This document shows positions 1 to 11,135 of a stretch of DNA of 64,000 nt, in pieces; position 1 is the first letter of the stretch, and every line of letters begins with the position of its first letter. The stretch is taken from the NCBI GenBank assembly GCA_033557465.1, contig CM066033.1, positions 18,477,080 through 18,541,079 of the forward strand, written 5' to 3'. The notes beneath the pieces are model-generated. The model was not told where the DNA came from. It did no database searches and saw nothing but the letters and a program-made list of their open reading frames with translations. The position numbers and the translations under genes were made by a program. Origin of the DNA: Ichthyophis bannanicus (Eukaryota > Chordata > Amphibia > Gymnophiona > Ichthyophiidae).

Positions 1-5
1 GAGCG

Positions 6-850
6 TTGTATGCTCGTTTGGCTTCTCGTGTGGAACAACTGCCGGACGCTCCCCTGATCCTGGCCGGAGATTTTAATGGAGTGCTGGACATGGAGCTAGA
101 TACAACTGGAGGGGGAGGGGGAGGGGGGGGGGAAGAGCGCAGGTGCAGACTACCAGAGCACTACAGGCCTTGCGCCGTCTGGGAACGGTAGACCCCTGGC
201 GCCTGCTGCACCCGGCAGAAAGGGATTTCACCCATCAGTCGCGAGCGCACGGATCGAGTGCTAGGATCGACTATATCTTGGTTTCAGAGAGACTTTTTGC
301 ACAGATAGAAGATGCGCAAATTGGCCCTATGGTGATTTCTGACCATGCACTGATATGGGTGGGTTTAGCATGGGGTAGCCCAGCCTCACAGACTAGAATC
401 TGGCGATTCCCGATAGAGTTGTATAGAGACACCAAATTCCACAATTTTCTTAAACAGCGATGGGAGGAATTCACGTTTTACAACGAGCGTCATAGAGAAG
501 ACCCTGAATTGCTTTGGGAGACCGCGAAGGCGGCTCTGCATAGTAATGTTATAGAATATGTAGTGTGGAAGCGTATATTGATAATGACACGGATTGTGCA
601 ACTAGAAAAGCAGGCGGTGAAAGACAGGAGACGATGCACAAGTGATCCTTGTGCAGCAAATAAGAGACGGCTTTGGGAGACTCAGACAACTCTTAACGAG
701 CTCATACATCAAAGGGCAAAGAAATCTCTTATGTATTATCGTCATCAGTTGTACCGGTTCAGACACAAGCCAGGGAGGCTCTTGGCGCATTGCCTCCAGG
801 GCAGTAGAGGCGCTCGTTCGGTGGCGGCATTGCGAGACAAGCAGGGGTGA
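6..850 (+). pseudogene. LINE-A endonuclease domain remnant
   Basis: The first piece contains LILAGDFNGVLD, the conserved GDFN step of L1-type AP endonucleases. After a poly-G stretch (about 109-132) the reading moves to another frame (143-850). There RIDYILVSERL and ISDHALIWV correspond to the C-terminal catalytic blocks, including the SDH triad of this endonuclease class. The enzyme would nick target DNA to prime reverse transcription. The frameshift sits in the G run, a likely slippage site. Only the C-terminal half of the domain is inside the window. Confidence 0.85.
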
Positions 851-904
851 TTGCATAGGGACAGCCGAGAGATAACTCGAGTGTTTCGATCATTCTAACA
901 AAAG

Positions 905-2070
905 TTGTACGCGGGGAGAGCAGGGTCCCTTGCTGACATGGAGGAATATCTGCGTGAGGTGCGGTTACCAAAACTGACGGTGGAGCAACAGGCACAGTTA
1001 GATAAACCGGTGACTCTTGAAGAAGTGCACCGAGTTATTCAGAGAGCAAGTTGCTGTCGTGCGCCGGGGCCGGATGGCTTTGGGGCAGAATTTTACAAAT
1101 TGCTGGGGGACCTGCCATGGTAGCGATGTACCATAAAAGATTGGAGCAGGGAAGGTTTACCTGGGGAGCGAATCATGCACATATTATCCTAATACTCAAA
1201 CCAGGGAAGGATCTCACGCAGGCAGCTTCATACAGACCCATTTCCCTACTAAATTGTGATGTAAAGGTGCTGGCTAAAATATTGGCGGATCGCTTAGCCA
1301 TGGTATTGGTGAAGCTGGTACATGACTCACAGGTGGGCTTCATGAAGGGATGGTATGCAGTGCAAAACTTGCATAGGATTTTGGCCTCGATGGCGTGGGT
1401 TTGGAAGAGGGAGCTGCAGCCACTTTTGATAAGTTTTGATGCGGAGAAAGCGTTTGATCAGGTGAATTGGAATTACTTGAAGTTTCTTCTGCCCCGCTAT
1501 GGTCTAGGAGATTCCTTTTGCAATATGGTGGAGTTGCTTTATGCGGAACCCACTGCGGGAGTGCTATGTAATGGGGTGATGTCAGAGAAGTTTGGCCTGG
1601 AGAGAGGTATGCGGCAGGGTTGTCCGCTTTTCCCTCTGCTGTTTGTGCTGACCTTGGACCCCCTGGTGCGGAGGATAGAGGAGTCCGTGAGCATTCGGGG
1701 AATATGAATTGGGCGGCAGGGGTTTAAGATAGCGGCCTTCGCAGATGATATGTTGGTGCACCTGCTGTCTCCTCAGCAGTCGCTGCCTAGTCTGTTGGAT
1801 GAATTCTCCCTCTTTGGAAGGTTTGCAGGGTTGTGTATTAATATGGACAAATCGGAGGCCTTAGACGTGGATGGTACGCTTTGGGGAAACTGGCGGGGGA
1901 CTTTTCCGCTCTGCTGGGGAGTCCTTTGTATATTTGGGTATATTGCTGACTCGGGAACCGAAGGCGCTGTACAAAAAAAAACTTTGAACGTGTTTTCCTT
2001 AAAATTCGAGCGCAGCTGCAGGCATGGGCCCCTCTCCCATTGTCTTTCTTGGGTAGGGCGGCGGCCTTAG
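905..2070 (+). pseudogene. LINE-A reverse transcriptase remnant
   Basis: Pieces in shifting frames show APGPDGFGAEFYKLL (RT block 0), RPISLLNCDVKVLAKILADR (block 1-2), FDAEKAFDQVNWNYL (block A), MRQGCPLFPLLF (block B) and AFADDMLVHLL at about 1738 (block C, catalytic DD kept). A stop after position 1704 and frameshifts near 1120 and 1900 break the ORF. The family is L1/Tx1-type. This is a dead copy although its catalytic aspartates survive. Confidence 0.88.
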
Positions 2071-2348
2071 GTATGGTAATTCTACTGCGCGTCCTCTATT
2101 GGATGCAAACTCTACTGGTGTGGTTGCTGTGACGTGATCTTACCAGTATAAAATGGGAGATTTGGAGCTTTCTTTGGAAAGGGGCTCAAGCACGTATATC
2201 GCTGAACCAATTGCGAGGGAGATGGAGTTCTGGAGGGATAGGAGTTCCAGACTTGTGGGCTTACGCCTTGGCATGTCAGGCGAGACATATAGGGTATTGG
2301 TTAGGAAACACGGAGGTGTAAACCCCTAGAGCGTTAGAGGAAGCCTTC

Positions 2349-3246
2349 GTGGTCCCGCAAATGTTGATGGCGGCCCTGCATTTGGAGAGATCATCTCTGC
2401 CAGCTCGAGTAATGGGTAGTGTTTTGGTGCTTTCAGCACGGCGCACGTGGCAACAGTTGAATAGATTTGGGGGGGGGCTCCCCCTGGGTTTCGAGTTGGC
2501 TGCCTATACAGGGCAATGCCCGGTTTACCCCGGGATCGGAAACTGCTCTCTTCCGGAAGTGGGGACGGTTGGGGATACGGAACCAGGGCTTGTGGTCGAT
2601 CCGGAGGGGAGATGTAAACCCTTGGAGATGCTCTGTAGGGAATATGAGCTAAATATTGGGAATTCCGTTTTTGCCTATGCGCAGCTCTCCCATTATGTTG
2701 GGTCTCTTCCACAGCAGGAGCTCAGGGCAGAACGCTCACAGCAGATCTTGGAATCTTTTGCCTTGGGGATGGAACATCCGCCCACCATAGCAGATTTGAA
2801 GCGGCAGCTAGATAAGTATGGCACTTCTCCCGATTACTCAGTGGAGGAAGCCACGTGGGCAGCAGAGCTGAGTCGGGAGGTGACCCCAGGCTCCATCCGT
2901 AGTGCATTGGGTCGGATTGCGGGCTTGGTGGAAGGGGCTAGATGGCATGAAATACAGTTTTAATGTATCATTAGAGCCCACTTCTCCCCGCGGCGTGCGC
3001 TGAGAAGTCACCTTACTTCATATGGTGGGTGCCCAAAGTGTCCCTGTTCTTTGGCAGACCTGGGGCACATGTGGAGGGGATGCCCGTATATCTATCAGTA
3101 TTGGATGCGGATTGGGACATATGAGTGGCTTGTTACAGCAACGGATCCGCTGGACGGGGTCATTAGTAGTGTTGGATCAACTTGGACTGCTCCACCCGAA
3201 GGGGAGATTGGAGAAAATATTAGTGCGGAAGGCTTGTCTGGTGGGT
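2349..3246 (+). pseudogene. LINE-A ORF2 C-terminal region remnant
   Basis: An open stretch at 2349-2963 and another at 3022-3246 encode the poorly conserved region that follows RT in Tx1/L1 ORF2. A cysteine-rich piece near 3043-3100 (CPCSLADLGHMWRGCPYI in one frame) matches the CCHC-like end of this class. The last residues before the DIRS insertion read KACLVGK. Excising the DIRS and keeping one AAG triplet continues in frame into GPILHRW at 8988. Confidence 0.75.
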
Positions 3247-3290
3247 AAGAAGAAATTAGACCTTACCTGCTAATTGTCTTTCCTTGAGTT

Positions 3291-3407
3291 CTCTCCGGGC
3301 CAGTCCAGGCAAGTGAGGGTTGTCAACCTTCTCTAGCAGCTGAGGACTGAAAAACTGAAGTTTTGCTGAAACAGTATCTGGCTCCCCCTACTGGCCGAAC
3401 CTCAGTC
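3291..3407. repeat. DIRS-A left inverted terminal repeat
   Basis: This roughly 117-bp stretch is the reverse complement of 8858-8975 with few mismatches. The outer segment 3247-3290 is not repeated at the right end but is found again, inverted, in the ICR. That asymmetry is the normal design of DIRS termini. Confidence 0.92.
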
Positions 3408-3542
3408 TAAAGTTACAAAGCAGCAGAAGAAAAAAGCAACACTAACAAAAGAAAGACCTCGGAAACTACGAGCCTCTCCCCGTTCACTCTAGACAAATTC
3501 CAACAAAGGCTATTCCCTTTTTTTTATTTTTTTTTTTTATTT

Positions 3543-3572
3543 TAGTTTTATTTATTTATTTATTTATTTTTT
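3543..3572. repeat. (TTTA)n microsatellite in DIRS-A left arm
   Basis: A short TTTA array lies between the left terminal repeat and the ICR. DIRS-D has a similar array at the same relative place (45606-45632), so it may be an inherited part of this subfamily's left arm. Confidence 0.8.
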
Positions 3573-3789
3573 CTTGTGTTTTACCTTTTGGGTATATTGA
3601 TAATACGTGTCCGGCGCACACAGAAATAAAGGAACTCTAGAAAAGAGTCCTCCAAAACGAGGAAGCCCCACAGACCATAGCAAGCCGTGACAAAAAGCGG
3701 AAGGCCAAAACGGCCTCTTCGAAAACCTCCGCGCTGCCTGGCCAAGCCATGGAGCTCGCTGAAACTACCGCTGGAACTACCGGGTGGGG

Positions 3790-3890
3790 CCTGGACTGGC
3801 CCGGAGAGAACTCAAGGAAAGACAATTAGCAGGTAAGGTCTAATTTCTTCTTCCATATCGTCTCTCCGGGCCAGTCCAGGCAAGTGAGGG
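3790..3890. repeat. DIRS-A internal complementary region (ICR)
   Basis: The first half is the reverse complement of the element's outer left end (3247-3300) and the second half that of its outer right end (about 8942-8987). Together they form the circle junction in inverted form. In the DIRS replication model the ICR templates restoration of the ends before circle closure. It lies just downstream of the recombinase stop. Confidence 0.92.
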
Positions 3891-3906
3891 AAGTACCAAG
3901 CAGTAA

Positions 3907-4896
3907 CTATCCCTGGGAGGGACCAGCGAGACCCGCAAGAACCGCCGACGCCCCGACTGTGGCGTCTCCCGCGGCCTGCACGTCCAACCTATAATGCTTC
4001 GAAAAAGTGTGCAACGAGGACCAAGTCGCCGCCCTACAGATATCCACTGGTAGAACAAGGGCTAGCTCCGCCCAGGACGTTGCCTGGCTACGAGTTGAAT
4101 GAGCTCTGAAAAACTCCGGGGGCAGCTTGCCGCTTGCCCGATACGCCGCCGACACGGCACATTTAACCCAACGCGCAATGGAGGCCTTGGAGGCAGCTTC
4201 CCCCTTCCTGGGCCCCCCAAACAAAACGAACAACCTGTCCGATTTGCGAAAAGGGCATGTCCGACGAAGATACCTCTTAAGCACCCTACCTAAATCCAAC
4301 TTTCGGAGAACCGAATCGATGGGCGCCCCCTCGCGATCCGGAAAAGTCGGGAGGGAAATCGACTGATTCACATGAAAACGGGAAATCACCTTCGGAAGAA
4401 AAAAGGGCACGGGACGCAACATCACTCTCTCATGAGTGAAGTGCAAAAATGGCTCCCTACAAGAAAGGGCCTGTAGATCAGACACCCGCCTAGCCGAACA
4501 GAGAGCCACTAAGAAGGCCGTCTTCCAGGAAAGTTCTTTAAAGGACACGTCCCCAGCTGGCTCGAAGGGAGGGCGCACGAGAGCCTCCAAGACCAGATTA
4601 AGATCCCAAGCGGGGACGATGGGGCGCAGCGGAGGACGCAAGTTCTGTACTGCTCTGAGGAAGCACAAGACATCGGGATGACAAGAGAGGAGCATCCCCT
4701 TAATCCTACCCCGAAAACACGCCAGCACAGCAACTTGCACCCTGAGCGTAGCAGGCGATAAACCCTTCTCAAAACCACCTTGTAGGAAAGACAAGATCTC
4801 AGGCACCAAGGAGCCCCGCGGCCGCAAATCGCGCTCCCCACACCAATGTTCAAACACCCGCCAGACACGAGCGTACGCTAGAGAAGTGGACGAGCG
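3907..4896 (-). pseudogene. DIRS-A tyrosine recombinase
   Basis: The longest open part is 4857-3907 (316 codons). It contains SARRVSDLQAL (first catalytic Arg), HSTRSQATSWAEL (HxxR box) and a C-terminal HYRLD with the expected nucleophile Tyr. The enzyme would integrate the circular DNA intermediate. The same frame continues upstream across RT to 6216, interrupted only by a stop at 4897-4899, so the N-terminal part (HKGYAPSVVNTLL) overlaps the RT ORF in the -1 frame. The domain itself looks complete. The stop, or dependence on frameshifting, makes expression doubtful. Confidence 0.85.
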
Positions 4897-4946
4897 TCAT
4901 GCCCGAAGGAGCGTGTTGACTACTGATGGCGCATAACCTTTGTGCA

Positions 4947-6993
4947 TCAGCCCCTCCCGCTCAAGAGCCAGGCCGTAAGCGAGAAGCGATCCACATCCGG
5001 CATGAGAAGCGGACCCTGAGACAAGAGATTCGCACGCGCCGGAAGGCGCCAAGGCCGGTCTGCCTGTAGACGGACTAAATCTGCGTACCACGGTCGTCGC
5101 GGCCAATCCGGAGCCACCAGGACCACGTGTCCCTCGTGACCTTCTCTCCGCCGCAGGACTCGACCTATCAAGGGCCACGGAGGAAACACATAGAGCAGCC
5201 CCGTCCACGGCCATGGCTGCGCCAGGACGTCTAGACCCTCGGACATACGTTCCCTTCTCCTGCTGAAGAAGCGACCGGCTTTCGCATTGTCGAAGGTAGC
5301 CATCAAGTCCATCACCGGCTGCCCCCAACGGAGAACCAGGGAGTGGAACACTGCTGCGTTCAACTCCCACTCCCCCGGATCTACGGCATGTCTGCTGAGG
5401 TAATCTGCCTGGACATTGTCGCGGCCCGCCACATGCGCCGCTGAAAGTGCTACCAGGTGGGCTTCCGCCCAGCTCATCAACCTTTGACTCTCTGCCAAGA
5501 GAGGCGCGCTGCCGGTGCCTCCCTGTTTGTTGATGTAAGAAACCGTCACAGAGTTGTCGGAGAACACTCTCACCGCCTTGCCCCCGACGAGGCCGTGAAA
5601 CTCTTGTAGCGCTAACCGCACCGTGTGAAGCTCCAGGAGGTTTATGGAGGAGGCCGACTCTTCCAGGGACCAGACCCCTTGAGCTATGTGAGACTGGCAG
5701 TGAGCTCCCCAGCCCGTGAGACTGGCATCCGTTGTGAGCAGCACCCACTCCGGGGACCGCAATGGCATGCCCGCCCTGAGATGAGCGGGAACCAACCACC
5801 AGAGCAGGCTGTCGCTCACCGACCGAGCGAGAGGCAATCTGCGGGAAAGAGGGTGAAGCTGTGGAGACCACCTCGAGAGCAACGCATGCTGCAATGGTCT
5901 CATATGCGCCCGAGCCCAGGGTACAAGGTCCAGGGTCGCCACCATGGACCCGAGGAGTTGCAAGTAACGCCATGCCGACGGAGCCTTTAGGTGCCGAAAT
6001 GCCCGCACCTGACCCACCAGTTTCTTTATCCGAGGCTCTGGCAAGAAGACCGCTCTGACGCCGGTGTTGAACAGCGCCCCCAGATACAGAAGCCGCTGAG
6101 TTGGATCGAGATGGCTCTTGGACTGATTGATTACCCAGCCCAACCGCTCGAGCAGGGCTACCACTCGAGCCGTGGCCATCACGGATTCCGCGACCGACGG
6201 CGCCCGGATCAACCAATCATCGAAATAAGGGTGTACCAGGACGCCCTCTCGTCGTAACGCCGCCGCAACCACCACCATTACCTTCGTGAAGGTTCGCGGC
6301 GCCGTGGCCAGACCAAAGGGCAACACTTGGAACTGAAAATGACCCATGGGTACTGCGAAGCACAGGAATCGTTGGTGCTCCGGTCGCACTGGAATATGGA
6401 GGTAGGCCTCTGTGAGATCGATGGAGGTGAGAACCTCCGAGGGCTGTACGGAGCAAATCACGGATCTGAGAGTCTCAATGCGGAATGCGCAAACAGCGAT
6501 TCACGTGCTTGAGGTCCAAGATAGGACGAAAAGACCCCTCTTTCTTGGGAACCACGAAATAAATGGAGTACCGACCCGACCCTAACTGGTCTGGTGGCAC
6601 CGGCACCACGGCCCATAGACGCAATAAGCGCTGAAGGGTCTGGGACACCGCCGCTGCCTTTACCGCAGAACCGCAAGGAGACACCACGAAAACGTCCCGC
6701 AACGGCTGAGAAAACTCGAATGCGTAGCCGTCGCGTAAAATTTTGAGCACCCAGAGATCTGTCGTGATAGTGGCCCAGACAGAAAGGAACCGCTGAAGAC
6801 GGCCTCCCACCGGAACTTCCATCTGGGCCAACCTCACTTCATTGGGGTTTCTTACTGGGGTTCTGTTGGGATTGGAAATAACCTCTGCCGAACCCTCGAG
6901 CCCCTCGAAAGGACTGACCCCGAGTTCCAGAGCGGCCTCTTGTATAGAGGGCAAACCGAGAACCCTGAAACTTGCGAGGCTCCCGCCCCACAA
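4947..6993 (-). pseudogene. DIRS-A RT-RNase H-methyltransferase-like polyprotein
   Basis: N-terminal part 6993-6475, main part 6461-4947 (504 codons). RT blocks include IYFVVPKKEGSFRPILDL, SIDLTEAYLHIPV, LPFGLATAPRTFTKVM and HPYFDDWLIR, where FDD replaces the usual LDD. RNase H begins at LLTTDASLTGWGAHC. The final segment, WGQPVMDLMATFDNAKAG to VLVAPDWPRRPWY, is the region called methyltransferase-like in DIRS elements. A small deletion between short direct repeats near 6473 shifts the frame. The C-terminus overlaps the start of the recombinase frame. Confidence 0.88.
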
Positions 6994-8308
6994 AACGTGG
7001 CCCTCCTACTGGTTGCTGACCCTTCGGCCTGTCCTCTGGGAGGCGACCCCCTTTGGAGTCACCCAAATCCTTCACAATCTTATCCAATGCAGCCCCAAAA
7101 AGCAAGGAGCCCTTGTAGGGCAGTTTAGTGAGACGCATATTTGACGAAACGTCAGCTGACCAATGGCGCAACCAAAGGAAGCATCGAGCTGCAATTACCG
7201 ATGCCATAGACTTTGCGGAAATGCGAACCAAGTCATAGAAAGTATCGGCGAGGTAGGCCGCCGCTGATTCGAGCTTCGCTCCTTCCTCCTCGTCGCTTTT
7301 GGCTTGGGCCCCTTGAATCCATCGAATGGAGGCCCTGCACACGTACGCCCCACAGAAAGCCGCTCTGAGGGACAGGGCGCAAGATTCAAACGTCTGCTTA
7401 AGCAGAGCCTCGAGCTTCCTATCCTGCAAATCCTTGAGGGCCGCTCCGCCTTCTACGGGAATGGTGGTTTTCTTGGTAACCGCTGATACCAAGGCGTCAA
7501 CCTTAGGCAAGCGAAGCAACTCAAGCTCCTCCTGCGGCAATGGATACAAGTGGGCAATAGCTCGAGCCCCCCGCAGCGTTGCTTCAGGGCATTCCCATTC
7601 GGATTCCACCATTTGCTTTATGACGCGATGTACCGGGAAACACTTCTGCTCCGTTTTAAACCCTTGGAGTAGCGGATCTTCCAATGGCTGATCCTGAGCC
7701 GGAGGCAGCACAATATTCAACGTGGCCAGTGTCTGAGAAATAAGGGCCCCCAATTCCTCCTTGCGAAAAACTCGGAAAAGGCTCGGATTGTCTGCGCTCC
7801 CCAACTCTCCCTCCTCCAGATCAGCCCACTGATCTAGGGCAGGATCCAGCCAAAGCTCACCTTCCTCCAGACTGGGAAGTTCTGGGTCGGGTAACCCGAA
7901 GCTATCGGGAACCCCTTGAGTGCCCTGCACTGAGGAGGAAGGACCCTCCCCCGGGTCCAAACTAGAAGGTGCGATATCCAGACCCTGGGAGAGGAGAGAC
8001 GCAGTGCCCTTAGCCTGAGTCTGAGTCAATTTCATACAATATGCTTTATGCATAGCTAGAATAAAAGCTGCTGAAAAAGTATTTTCCAAAGAATTAGACA
8101 CAGGATTAACTGCAGGCTACTGCTCAGTTGGCAAAGCTAGTGAAGGAGTTTCCTCCACATTTACTGGCTTCTTAGTTTTAGCCTTCTTCTTAGAGCAGCC
8201 CTTTGAAGGCAAGGAAACAGCCGGCGGCGACATGGCCACTTTTCCCACCAATTCTGTGACTGCAGAAAAACCGCCGCAGAGCTCCTGCGCCTCCGCCGGA
8301 GGATTCAT
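6839..8308 (-). pseudogene. DIRS-A GAG-like protein
   Basis: An open frame of 420 codons (8101-6839) is preceded in the same frame by 8308-8120, separated by one TAG at 8117-8119. The protein is acidic in the middle and ends in an Arg/Gly/Phe-rich tail (RGARGFGRGYFQSQQNPSKK), as in the GAG of DIRS-D. The block WLRHWSADVSSNMRLTKLPYKG recurs in the other DIRS copies and identifies the GAG C-terminal domain. It would form the ribonucleoprotein particle. It overlaps the RT start by about 150 nt in another frame. Confidence 0.8.
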
Positions 8309-8857
8309 GCCAGCGAAAACGTGTCAGAAGACCAAAAATAAAGAAAACCCCCAATGAGACGGAGCCGTGCAATTAAAAACGCGGCGAAACTAACAAGACA
8401 AACCCCGGCGAAAAAGCACCGCGCAAAGTGCGCCCAAATGCCCCTCAGGCCAAGAAAAAATTGACAGACCTGATCTGGAGAAGAACGCTGTCCACGGAAG
8501 CTGTAGGGCAAGGCAGCTGAACCCCCGCTGCTAGCGGCGGCATGCCTGCCAATCCGGAGGCTTGAAAATGGTGTCTGGGGCTCCCAGAACCTTTAACTGC
8601 TCCCCTCTGTGTGCCCGGAGCTGGAGTCGAGACAGGCTCTGCCTCTAGCGCTCCTAAGGAAGCCAATGGATCCGCCGGAATTAATGGAGACCGAAGGGGA
8701 GAGCCCTGCTAGAACTCCTTCCCCTTAACAGCCCACTAAATCAAAACTAGACCAAAAAAAAAAAATCAAAGAAAAAACCAACTAACTGAAGGCTGAAAAA
8801 GTAAAGAACTACCGGGAGCCAGACAAAAGGCGTTGTCTTCAGCTGCTGAGGACTGAA
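8309..8857 (-). other. DIRS-A 5' leader between GAG and right terminal repeat
   Basis: About 550 bases without a convincing ORF, AC-rich in the plus reading, with an A run near 8754-8765. By position this holds the promoter-proximal leader of the minus-strand transcript. No TATA motif stands out. Confidence 0.5.
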
Positions 8858-8975
8858 AGACTGAGGTTCAGCCAGTAGGGGGAGCCAGATACTGTTTCAG
8901 CAAAACTTCAGTTTTTCAGTCCTCAGCTGCTAGAGAAGGTTGACAACCCTCACTTGCCTGGACTGGCCCGGAGAG
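8858..8975. repeat. DIRS-A right inverted terminal repeat
   Basis: Inverted partner of 3291-3407. An extra inner inverted segment (8841-8870 against 8915-8935, both GCTGAGGACTGAAA-like) gives it an internal hairpin. The outer end GACGATATGGAAG reappears inverted in the ICR. Confidence 0.9.
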
Positions 8976-8987
8976 ACGATATGGAAG

Positions 8988-9533
8988 GGTCCTATACTCC
9001 ACCGGTGGAGAAAGCCTACAGCTCCTACTTTTTGGGAATGGCGCAATAGCCTCCATCAGCTGATGCTTCTGGAAAGGAGGAGTGCGAGGGGGAATGTTCA
9101 GCAATGGGCCTCCTTTTTGTTGGTCTGGTTACCTTATATTCAAAAACTGGGACCACAGGCCCGTAGTGAGGTGTTGAAGGTGGGCTAGTGGAGGGCTAAT
9201 CATGAATAGCGGGGTTTGGACGGGACTCAGGATGTATCAGCTAATGTTAGGGTACTTTTAAGTGTTGCTCCCGAAGGAGGGGGGGGTTAGTGCATAAGGC
9301 TGTGGGGGATGAGGGGGGGTTGGGGTAGGAGGGGGAGGGGGGATGGGAAGGGGGGTGGGGGGGATTAAAAATACCGGTTAAAATAAGTGTACCTTTTTGT
9401 CTTGAGTTTAGGCTGTTGTACAGCCCTCGGGCGGTGGACAAGAAACAGCCCTGCCCGGGGAATTGTTAATACAAATATGTTGATGTGTTGTATTACAGTG
9501 AACCAATAAATAGAGTTTTCAAAAAAAAAAAAA
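8988..9533 (+). mobile_element. LINE-A 3' portion: ORF2 C-terminus, 3' UTR and poly(A)
   Basis: Resumes LINE-A coding with APTFWEWRNSLHQLMLLERR (about 9028-9090), a recognisable L1/Tx1 ORF2 tail, followed by a stop, a very G-rich 3' UTR (9270-9365) and a poly(A) run (9520-9533) after AATAAA at about 9504. The G-rich 3' UTR resembles the polypurine 3' UTRs of L1 elements. Confidence 0.88.
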
Positions 9534-9539
9534 AGAGGA

Positions 9540-11075
9540 GCAGTGGTGGTGCAGTAAAAGATCCAATATAATGAAGAAGCTTATAGGCAATGAAGCGATT
9601 TGAAGTATTATGTTTTATTGGCAGATCCCACTGAAGCCATCTTGTCCAAAGTAGAGGCAGTGGTAAATTATGGAGTGGCTCAAGGTTTTTTGACATCAAA
9701 ACAGTCATCCTTTTTGACCAATAAAACTCCATCATGTCCGGTTTTTTACACCGTACCGAAAATTCACAAGGATTTGGAAAAACACCCTGGCCATCCTATC
9801 ATAGAAGGAAATGTATTTATTTAGACAGATTTATATACCACCTTATCCTACAATCAAGGTGGTTACATCACATCACAATTGGGTTACATTTAACATCTGG
9901 GTGCTTTACAACATTTAACATGAGGGTATTTAACAACATTAAGACAAAACATTAAGACAACACAATTTGAGGGTTATATTTATCATTATATTGTCGTGGG
10001 TTTAGCTGTGTTGGTTAGGTATTGATTTTGCAGGGGTGTGTACGTTGCTATCCCGCTCGGGTGTGAGCTGTTGCGTGTCTGGTGGGGACTAATTGCGTCT
10101 TGGAGCTATTGTCAATTTTTGTGGGTCGTTTGCTTAATCCACTAACTGCACAAGCCCGGTCCTACCTGAAGTACTCAAATGTTGAATGCACTATTGTCAA
10201 TAGATGATGTCCTTTCTACCGATCTAGTTACACTGGATATTAACTACTTGTACACAAATGCTTGTACAAAAGCTCTGGAGGTGCTGTCAAAGTTGGAGTG
10301 GCCGGATCTATTACCAGCTCAATTACCTAAATCATATGTGCTTCGATTACTCCAACTAGTATTATGTGAAAATTATTTTTGTTTTAATGGCTCCTATTAC
10401 TACCAGGTTTAGGGATTGCTATGGGAGCAACGGTGGCCCCCACTATGCAATATATTTAAGTATGGAGAAGGTTTCTTGATGATATATTTTGTCTTTGGCA
10501 GGGACCATTTTCTCTTTTGCAAGATTTTGTAAAATGGCTTAATAATTGTAAACCATTTTGAAATTTGATAGTGCTATCGAATTGGAATGGATAGCCTCTT
10601 TGGATCTTAGAATAATGAAAACAGAAACAAAATTGTTAACCGCTTTCCATAAAAAAGTTGTGGTGAAAAACTATTTGTTGTATTTCTAAAGTCATCATCC
10701 GATCAAGTTAAAACGGGGTCTTCCCATCAGCCAGTTTTTACGGCTTCGGCACATTTGTTATGATGTGGATGAATATAAAATACAAGCAACCGCTTTAAGT
10801 GATCGATATATGTAAGGGGGCTATCCAAGAAAGATTGTTAAAACAGGCATATTTGAGAAGCCTGTATGAACGTGAGTTATTATTGGCCCCTGCAGTTCAA
10901 ACACAGTCAGTATCTTCTCCTTTAGCATGTGTATTACCATTTTCTATGAAGACTCCTATTATTGCATCATTGATTTACAAGCATTGATGGGATCCTCCAG
11001 TCTTATCAATGGTTTAATGAAAAAAACCATAGTGGCTTACCGCCGAGGGACTTTGTATGTAAATCAGTAACTTGG
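9540..11075 (+). pseudogene. Penelope-like element (PLE) reverse transcriptase remnant
   Basis: Plus-strand fragments in several frames carry PLE signatures: PVFYTVPKIHKDLEKHPGHP (the PKIHK block), LVTLDINYLYTNACTKALEV (catalytic block A with the YTN motif), GIAMGATVAPT (block B) and HPIKLKRGLPISQFLRLRHI (the PLE-specific block downstream of RT). Stops and frameshifts are frequent. It is interrupted by an L2-tail fragment at 9813-10140. No C-terminal GIY-YIG nuclease could be recognised before 11075. An old, dead copy. Confidence 0.83.
9813..10140 (-). mobile_element. L2-type LINE 3' tail inserted in the PLE
   Basis: Read on the minus strand it ends with AACCACCTTGATTGTAGGAT followed by an ATAAATCTGTCTAAATAAAT tail, matching the 3' end of the L2-like LINE at 29200-29270. 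PLE coding is continuous on both sides. It could be a 5'-truncated L2 or a SINE sharing the L2 tail. No tRNA-like promoter was found. Confidence 0.6.
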
Positions 11076-11135
11076 CAGGTGTGATGCAGTGGCCAGCACA
11101 GAACCCATGGATACAAGGGAAAAGAAGAGCTTACC

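Larger units (their letters stand above)
1..3246 (+). mobile_element. LINE-A, Tx1/L1-like non-LTR retrotransposon, 5' portion (enters from outside window)
   Basis: Plus-strand remains of an ORF2 polyprotein occur in the expected order: apurinic-type endonuclease, reverse transcriptase, C-terminal region. The signature RPISLLNCDVKVLAKILADR belongs to the L1/Tx1 group. The frame is broken several times, so the copy is dead. The element stops abruptly at 3246 where a DIRS element begins, and its C-terminus and poly(A) tail resume at 8988-9533. The 5' end lies outside the window, so its target duplication cannot be checked. Confidence 0.9.
3247..8987 (-). mobile_element. DIRS-A, DIRS-type tyrosine-recombinase retrotransposon inside LINE-A
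   Basis: A 5.7-kb element on the minus strand with inverted terminal repeats (3291-3407 and 8858-8975), an internal complementary region (3790-3890), and genes in the order GAG, RT/RNase H/methyltransferase-like, tyrosine recombinase. There is no classical target duplication. LINE-A resumes in frame after a single shared AAG triplet, as expected for recombinase-mediated circle integration. GAG and RT each carry one break, so this copy is probably not autonomous. Terminal motif TTACCTGCTAATTG links it to DIRS-D and to the short derivative at 12844. Confidence 0.93.
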
